From positions 2,480,001 through 2,544,000 of the forward strand of contig JAEILZ010000005.1 of the NCBI GenBank assembly GCA_018873225.1: a DNA stretch of 64,000 nucleotides, in the 5' to 3' direction. The DNA comes from [Phialemoniopsis] sp. UDSM-2020 (lineage: Eukaryota; Ascomycota; Sordariomycetes; Thyridiales; Thyridiaceae). Each line of letters starts with the position of its first letter. Position 1 is the first letter of the stretch. This document shows, one piece after another, positions 57,673 to 64,000 of this stretch. The notes below the pieces were generated by a model. That model was not told where the DNA came from. It was given only the letters and a program-made list of their open reading frames with translations, and ran no database searches. Made by a program: the position numbers and the translations under genes.

Positions 57673-60327
57673 ATGGCTCCAATTTCCACTCCCTCCAGTA
57701 GAAAACGAGCGAGGGAGGATGACGACCACGACGACCAGCGACATGGCGATGCTCGCACTCCTCTGCACCTAGCCTCAGCAAAGAAGCGCCGATTGCAGCT
57801 TGCCGAGTCCCCTTCGACACCCAAGACCCTCAATGCCATTGCCTCGGCGATATCGGGGGCGCTGGAAGGTGCAAAGCAGAATGGTCACGCAGCAAAGGAT
57901 GACCAGGGCGATGTCGATATGGCTTATGAAGTGCCCGCATCAGATGAGGAAAAGAGACAAGTTAAGTCGAGAAGGACGAGCAGCGCAAGAAAGACCAGCT
58001 CTGGTCGATCGAGGAGGAGTGGGAACGCAGCAAACGTCTACGACGTGCCCGAGTCGGATGACGAGGCGACTGCCGCCGCTACGCCTTCAAGACGAAGTGA
58101 TGGAAAGACATCCACTGGGAGAGCATCTATACGAGCTGCGGCGGGCATTCCCGATAAGAAACACGATGGCGAAAACGGCGAGAACACTGATACGACCACG
58201 ACAATGGACAACACACCGACAAAGCCACGCTCGACGAGGAGATCTTTGCCCGGTGCAACGACTGAGAGTAATGATAGAGTGGGAAGTCCGGATATAGCCG
58301 ATGAAGAGGGCACGCCTCGTCAAACTATGGACCTTACACCCTCGGGCCGGAAGCGACGAGATCCACTGGCAGAACTGGTTATTGACGGCACGCCGAGGCT
58401 CAGGGGCATCCTCACTCCTTCACGAAGGGACAAGGGCACCGGCGATCGGCCGCAGAAGAGTGTCGCCTTTGAGCAAGGTAGCAAGGAGAAGAAGAAGCCG
58501 GATGAGGTCTTCTTTGCCGATCTTCCAGGCAAGAAGACCGGCAGATCACCAAGGTCTCCGGCGGTACTCAAAGCTCCAATGAAGGGAACAGCGTCTCCAA
58601 AGTCGAGAAAGAAGGAAGCCGGCATTGCTCCGAAGGCCATAGACGCTGAAGGGGAAGAGTCGAGTGACGAGGACGACACGCCATGCGCTGTGTGTGGCGA
58701 CCCGGAGTCGGGTCCGTCGAACGACATCATCTTCTGCGACAACTGCGACTTGGCTGTGCATCAGAAGTGCTACAATGTACCAGTGATTCCAGAAGGCGAT
58801 TGGCTATGCAAGAATTGCAGCCAAGAAGATTATGCTTCTGAACCCGGTTTAGCCGCTGAGACAAAGGCCATTGCCGCTACCGACGACGAAGTACCCGATA
58901 TTCCAAACTTTGACGACCACCTGCGCTCATGGCAACGGGTTCTTCTGGACAGGTGTACAGGCAGGCGGCGGATGAAATTGAGGGGCCAGGACGAGGCGTA
59001 CGATAAGACCTTCCAACTCATCGAGCAAACAGTTTTGGCTGGAGAGGGTAATTCCATGATGGTCATCGGGGCAAGAGGCAGCGGAAAGACAACGGTAAGT
59101 CTCTCGGACTCTGCTAATAAATGCTGTAAGCTAATACTGCTGTAGATGGTTGAGTCTGTTGTGTCCACCCTCGCTGCAAGCCACAAGGAAGAGTTTCACG
59201 TGGTGAGACTCAACGGGTTCATCCACACGGATGACAAACTTGCCCTCAAAGAAATTTGGCGGCAGCTTGGCAAGGAGATGGAGGTCGAAGATGATCTTGT
59301 CAGCAAGACGAACAACTACGCCGACACTCTGGCCTCCCTCCTGGCCTTGCTTTCTCATCCTTCAGAAGTGTCGAGCACTGATCAGGGCATCACGTCCAAG
59401 TCTGTGGTCTTCATCATCGACGAATTTGACCTCTTCGCAGCGCATGCCAGGCAAACCCTACTTTACAACCTATTTGATATCGCACAGGCAAGAAAGGCGC
59501 CCATTGCTGTCCTCGGTCTCACTACGAGGATAGACGTTGTGGAGAGCCTGGAGAAGAGAGTCAAGAGTCGCTTTAGCCACCGTTATGTCTACCTTGGTCT
59601 GCCCAAGAGCATACCTGCATACTGGGACGTCGTGCGGCACGGTCTCTGCATCGACGACGAAGATCTCACTACCGAGGGCATCGACACAAGACTAGAAGGC
59701 CACGCGCAGTTCCACAACTGGTGGAGCACCAAGATTGAAACCTTGCGTAAGGACGCTGCCTTCCAGGACCATCTCGAGTACCACTTCTACGGCAGCAAAT
59801 CCGTGCCCTCCTTCCTCACCACGTGCATTCTTCCCCTTTCAATGATCACGCCAACCTTGCCATCCCTCCAAATTCCGGGTCCCTCAACGACAACACTGTC
59901 ACTGGACCCGCCCGACTCGAATCTGCACCTCCTGGACTCGCTGTCTGACCTCGACCTGAGCCTTCTTATCGCAGCGGCCCGGCTGGACATTGTCGCGCAC
60001 ACCGACACCGTCAACTTCGCCATGGCTTACGATGAGTACTCTTCTCTCGTCGGCCGGCAGCGGGCGCAGTCTGTCGGCGCGGGCATGCTCGCCGGTCTCG
60101 GCGGCGGCGTCCGCGTCTGGGGCAGGGGCGTCGCGGGTATGGCCTGGGAGCGCCTGGCCGGACTGGGACTGCTTATCCCGACGGGCTTGGGCAGCAGGGG
60201 TAGCGCCTCTAATGCGGGCCAGGGCGGGCTTGAGGCCAAGATGTGGAAGGTCGACGTTGCGCTGGAGGAGATACCCGCTGCGACGAGGCTGAGCGCTGTA
60301 CTTGCCCGGTGGTGCCGGGAGATCTAA
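57673..60327 (+). CDS. orc4: origin recognition complex subunit 4 with N-terminal PHD finger
   Basis: Two exons, 57673-59094 and 59146-60327, give 867 residues. Orc4 is an AAA+ subunit of the complex that marks replication origins and loads MCM. The first 330 residues are basic, Ser/Thr-Pro rich and disordered, with several SP/TP sites that could be cyclin-kinase targets. A PHD finger sits at about residues 338-386 with the C4HC3 ligands in CAVC, CDNC, HQKC and CKNC, closest to the PVIPEGDWLC type found in JADE/BRPF proteins. Then come Walker A GARGSGKTT (466-474, split from what follows by the intron), Walker B VVFIIDEFD and a winged-helix end. The first in-frame ATG is used; the open frame reaching 57586 begins with TTG. 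Four MluI-box-like sites lie upstream. Confidence 0.93.
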
Positions 60328-60630
60328 ATAGAACACTGAAGTCGGGAACATGAATGCACAGCATAGTTACGAAGCTTGAGGAATCAGAACCAAGACCCAA
60401 GATAATCAATAACATGGGCATTTCACCCTTGTGAAGTTTAGTAGCCAAGGTCCTTTTCACATAACAACACAAATCAAGACAAGAACTTCTTTGTGAAAGG
60501 TATCATAATGTTGTGAACTTTGTAGCTCAGTGCCGGCTTGAAAACAACCAAAATTCAACGCCATGCCAATTTTCCCGAAACCTCCAAACGCCAGATATAT
60601 ATGCATCACACTGCCCTATGTGACAACTTA
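60328..60630. other. convergent 3' regions of orc4 and enp1
   Basis: About 300 bases between two stop codons; AT-rich with no gene or clear signal. Confidence 0.6.
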
Positions 60631-62156
60631 TCAGTCCACCAGCATGGTGTCGTCCCCATCAAACGCCGAGTCCTGGGGCTCAAGCGGGACACCTCTGCCC
60701 CTCCCAGCCAGAAGCTCTCTCCTGACCTCGGGGCCGATTGTGTGGTGCCCATGCGTCAGCAGCAGGTCGAGCAGGGCCTCGCGCTGGTCCTCGGTGATAT
60801 CATTGCGATATCGTTGCGCAAACGACAGGAGACACTGGTGCCAGATGACTGGCAGTTGTCGGGTGTTGCCGCCGCCACCAGTCAGGCCAGACATGGCGTC
60901 TCCCTCCTTGACTGATGCGGGGTCCACGCTGCGGAAGCGAAGGAAGTGGAAGACCAGGGCATCGATGACCTGGAAGGGAAGAGCGTACTTCTTCTCCAGT
61001 AACGTCTTGATGAAGATGTTGGTAGCACCGCCTCCTTCGGTACCCGCAGATGCCTCCTGGGCAGCGATGTCGCACAAGCCCTTGATCGCAGCCGCCGAGT
61101 GAAGGACGGGTACGGATACCCGCGTGAGGACAGCTGATATGATGTGAGCCTCCCGGAGGGTGCAGGTGCCGGATCCCACAAGCGGGAAGAGGAACCCCTT
61201 GAACCAAGCGCTAGGCTTGTACAACCCCTTCTTGAGCGCATTGAAAAGATGAACGTTCAGCTTTTTCGTTTCGTGGATGTCCTCGCGGACTCGGTCTAGG
61301 ATCACCATCTCGAGGAAGCGCTGCGCAACAAATGGTCTAGAACTGACAAAAATTTTCGTCATTTCGTAGCACGCATTGGGTGTCCAGGTGTCCGGGCGAG
61401 TGAGCTCAAGAATGTCCTCCCATTGCGGGACGGTTGGGAGGACCTTCAGTGGCTTTGGCAGTTTGCCGGATTTGTAACGGGACAAGATCATACCGATCCT
61501 AGCGAACTATCAGTCAGTACTGTTAAGACGACGTGAAGGTTGCAATGACATGCGACATACTTGGTATAGACTTCAACAACCTTGGGGGGCAGTTCAAAGT
61601 TGTCGTCCACGGCAGCCATGGGATCCTGCCGACCGTCTTGTATCGCCTCGTGCTCTGCAATCTTTGCGAGAATGATGTCGGCCAGGTTCTGTCCGCCCGC
61701 ACTAGGCTCCGCTGCCGCATCTGCGCCCCAGCCAGGAAGGTTTGAGAGGGGATCCTCGCCGTTGGCAAGAAATTTGTTGAATGTTTCCAGGTCGGATGGG
61801 TCAACCTCGATCTCTTCAACAACCTCGTCCTCGTCGCCCCATGCTTCCTCATCTTCAAAGGCACCCCCTTCCTGGTCGTCCTCCTCAACGAACCTCGATC
61901 CTAGACCGAATGCATCTGGTGCTGGGACAGAGGGCTCTGGCTCCACTCGATCTTCGTCGGCAAGTTCGCGGCCCAGTTGCAAGATCTTCTTGGAAGCTTT
62001 GGACTCGACGAAAGGGTTTTCGGCATCCTCGTCACTCTTGGATTTGCGCTTGGGCGCCTTCTGGCGTAGGACACCGGTAGCAAGGATGTCGCTCTCGAGA
62101 GGGTTGTGCCGGCGTCCCTCCTGACGGGCAGAGGTAGGAGTGGTCGCCTTGGGCAT
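60631..62156 (-). CDS. enp1: bystin/Enp1, 40S ribosome biogenesis factor
   Basis: Two exons, 62156-61561 and 61498-60631, give 487 residues. Enp1 (bystin) joins early 90S particles and leaves late from pre-40S particles, helping beak formation and export. The N-terminal third is disordered and acidic (long Asp/Glu runs near residues 90-120) after a basic start MPKATTPTSARQEGRRHNPL and KAPKRKSKSD. The conserved bystin domain starts near VYTKIGMILSRYKSGKLPKPLK, which is formed across the intron, and includes FVAQRFLEMVILDRVREDI, WFKGFLFPL and ALPFQVIDALVFHFLRF, with RQLPVIWHQCLLSFAQRY near the end. The frame is kept only by splitting the Lys codon at the junction. It is divergent from hgh1. Confidence 0.96.
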
Positions 62157-62571
62157 GATGAATCGTGCTCTGTCCGGTACGAAATTCGAGTGTATCTCGC
62201 GCGCGGTACGTGACGAAGGCGGTATCCGGTCTCACAAAAATAATTTTGGCGGAGTTGAAGAGCCCTTGAGATTTTCTGGAATTTCCATGTGGGGTTTCAG
62301 CCACAGCTATCAATTACGGGGCAGATCTTGTTATCGCCCCAACTCGATTGGATGAAGGTGCCTGAACCTGGCAGAACATTCTGTCCGATAAGAAAAGTTG
62401 TCCCGCAATCAAAATTTTGGATAAGGAATTTACATGCAGCCCCTCCAACTTCGCTGGAAGCTCTCTAAACCACATCGTCACTACAGCAAGAGATTCAAGG
62501 ATTTTCATAATAGCAAAAGAATTCTGAGGGGAAACGGTCCGAACTCCGTCCCTTATTATTGAATCCTCATA
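62157..62571. other. divergent promoter between enp1 and hgh1
   Basis: About 415 bases shared by two genes tied to ribosome function. An AAAATTTT core (62411-62418) resembles the yeast RRPE element of ribosome-biogenesis promoters; on its own it is weak evidence. Confidence 0.45.
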
Positions 62572-63821
62572 ATGCCTACCGAATTAGAAGAGGTGCGTTG
62601 CCCTTGTCACAAAGGCCTCTTGGTGTACCACCTGACTAACAGCTTGTCATAGCTGGTCGGCTTCATAGCCCACCCAAATCCTCAAATACGACAGCTCGCA
62701 GTCGAGAATCTTGTACCATATTCGACAGCACAGCCCGCTATCTTCAAGATCCATCAGCTTGTCCCTGTGAAGAATCTCAAGATATTAGTACGAGATCATC
62801 CTGTAAGTAGCCCATCGAAGCGTCTCCTGCCCCACTGTCTCATATACATCTGTTAACACGCAATGTCAGAAAATTGCCGAGCATGCCATCACCATCCTTG
62901 TCAACCTGTCTGCGGACAACGAGGTCTTGGAAAATCTTGCAACAGACGAAACATTCTTAGAACTGATATTGTCTCGCGTTGCGGTAGGCTCTGTCACCCG
63001 ATATACACCTTCCACCCATACATTCACTAACCCGAACGCAGAATCCGTCAGAACCCAATGCCAATCTCTTGGCCATGCTATTGGCCAACCTTGCCAAATG
63101 GGATGGGTTGAAGAGCATAATCTCCAGGAAGCAGCCCGCACCCGAAACGTTACAGTCAGATGAACTGGTCCTCAATCAGCTTCTAGATTTGTTCGTCAAG
63201 GGTCACGATGGTTCATTCAACAAGCATGCCGACTTCGACTACCTTGCGTACTTTTTCGCCGACCTGGCAAAACACCCGGAGATACGGCAGCATTTTGTCA
63301 AAAAGCAAGATTACGACGATTCTGTACCGCTGACCAAGTTGAGGGTCTTCACCGAGCACGAATCTGACATCCGAAGGAAAGGTGTTGCAAGTACCATCAA
63401 GAACGTTGCGTTTGATATTCCCTCTCATCCTGCCTTCTTTGCAGAGGATCAGATAAACATTCTTCCCTATATCCTCCTTCCCATCATGGGCGACGAGAAT
63501 TACGAGGCCGACGACATGATGGACATGCTGCCCGATTTGCAACTCTTGCCTCCGGACAAGAAGCGAGATCCCGACAGTAACATTGTGCAAACCCACGTCG
63601 AGACATTGATGCTCCTGAGCAGTACTAGGGAAGGCAGGGATCTGATGCGACAGGTCAAAGTATACCCTATCGTCCGGGAAACTCATCTCCGTGTCGAAGA
63701 CGAAGGTGTACAGGAAGCGTGTGAGAGGCTGGTGCAGGTGTTGATGAGGGACGAAGAGGAGGAGGGCTCCGCACCACGTGTCGAAGAGGTGGATGACGAC
63801 GAGCGCGTGGTTGAGGTCTAG
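62572..63821 (+). CDS. hgh1: Hgh1 family chaperone (eEF2 folding factor)
   Basis: Four exons: 62572-62592, 62653-62802, 62870-62983 and 63042-63821, giving 354 residues. Hgh1 is an armadillo-repeat protein that, in yeast, helps eEF2 fold together with TRiC. The spliced protein begins MPTELEELVGFIAHPNPQIRQLAVENL, then IAEHAITILVNLSADNEVLENL and NLLAMLLANLAKWDG, the repeated Leu/Ala/Asn pattern of armadillo helices, followed by the conserved LAYFFADLAKHPEIRQHF, RRKGVASTIKNVAFD and ILPYILLPIMGDENYEADDM (DUF383/DUF384 regions). The tail is acidic. All introns are 58-67 bases and phase 0. The first exon is only seven codons, found from frame and conserved spacing. Confidence 0.93.
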
Positions 63822-64000
63822 GCATCTTCATGATTGGGTTGAGGCCATGACGCCGGGTGACCGTTCGGGGCAGGCATTTTGACAGACGATACAGCATCTT
63901 TCTGGTGCCTGTTCACAACTGAGCTGCTGCCACCATCACGAGCCTGTGGGGCAGTTATGACGGCTGCCCCGAGGTCATCCTAAGCATGTCACACTCAGAA
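63822..64000. other. hgh1 3' region to window edge
   Basis: Short stretch after the hgh1 stop; no further gene can be seen before the edge. Confidence 0.6.

Noticed and set aside
17230..63821. A secondary-metabolite cluster around CPR and the FAD monooxygenase
   Set aside because: No synthase, P450, transporter or pathway regulator lies nearby; the two genes are 24 kb apart and separated by housekeeping genes.
1..64000. CRISPR arrays, operons, insertion sequences or prophage
   Set aside because: Intron-bearing eukaryotic genes throughout; no spaced direct repeats, terminal inverted repeats or transposase frames were seen.

Overview
The window reads as nuclear chromosomal DNA of a filamentous ascomycete (Pezizomycotina, most likely a Sordariomycete). 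The evidence is the short introns of about 50-80 bases with GTATGT/GTAAGT-type donors and CTAAT/CTGAC branch sites, the moderate GC content with C/G-rich third positions in some genes, the protein set (peroxisomal Lon, Pag1/Tao3, RAM-type Furry scaffold, PHD-bearing Orc4, Csc1-type channel), and over-represented intergenic motifs TACGGAGTA and TACCTAGGTA. The order or species cannot be fixed from the sequence alone.

Layout. Bases 1-9829 are a gene desert: no open frame there belongs to a family I recognise, but it carries most copies of the TACGGAGTA motif, an 18-T tract and a 27-base alternating purine-pyrimidine tract. From 9830 to the right edge the window is gene-dense with 15 protein genes, all rebuilt here with their introns: peroxisomal Lon protease (-), proteasome subunit Rpn1 (-), RIO2 kinase (+), a two-RRM RNA-binding protein (-), NADPH-cytochrome P450 reductase (-), the Furry/Tao3 morphogenesis protein (+), nucleolar Urb1/Npa1 (+), a 4E-T-like eIF4E-binding protein (+), Sec1 (-), riboflavin reductase Rib7 (-), a small Tyr/Gln-rich CYSTM protein (+), an FAD monooxygenase (-), a Csc1/OSCA-like channel (+), Orc4 with a PHD finger (+), bystin/Enp1 (-) and Hgh1 (+); counting Hgh1 the total is 16.

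How they fit together. These are mainly housekeeping genes with no sign of a biosynthetic cluster or mobile island. Loose themes recur: ribosome biogenesis and translation (RIO2, Urb1, Enp1, Hgh1, the 4E-binding protein), protein turnover (Lon, Rpn1), and polarised growth and secretion (Tao3, Sec1). Neighbouring pairs are often divergent (rpn1/rio2, CPR/tao3, rib7/CYSTM, monooxygenase/csc1, enp1/hgh1), so several intergenic spaces are likely shared promoters.

Most notable points: a PHD finger fused to Orc4 with four MluI-box-like sites packed into 40 bases of its promoter; a probable GC-AG intron in RIO2 and a 27-residue insert in its catalytic region; a 4-base first coding exon in tao3 overlapped by an upstream ORF; a classic YxxxxL-phi eIF4E-binding motif found only after splicing two small 5' exons; and the motif-rich left desert. 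I did not find a convincing undescribed multi-gene system.
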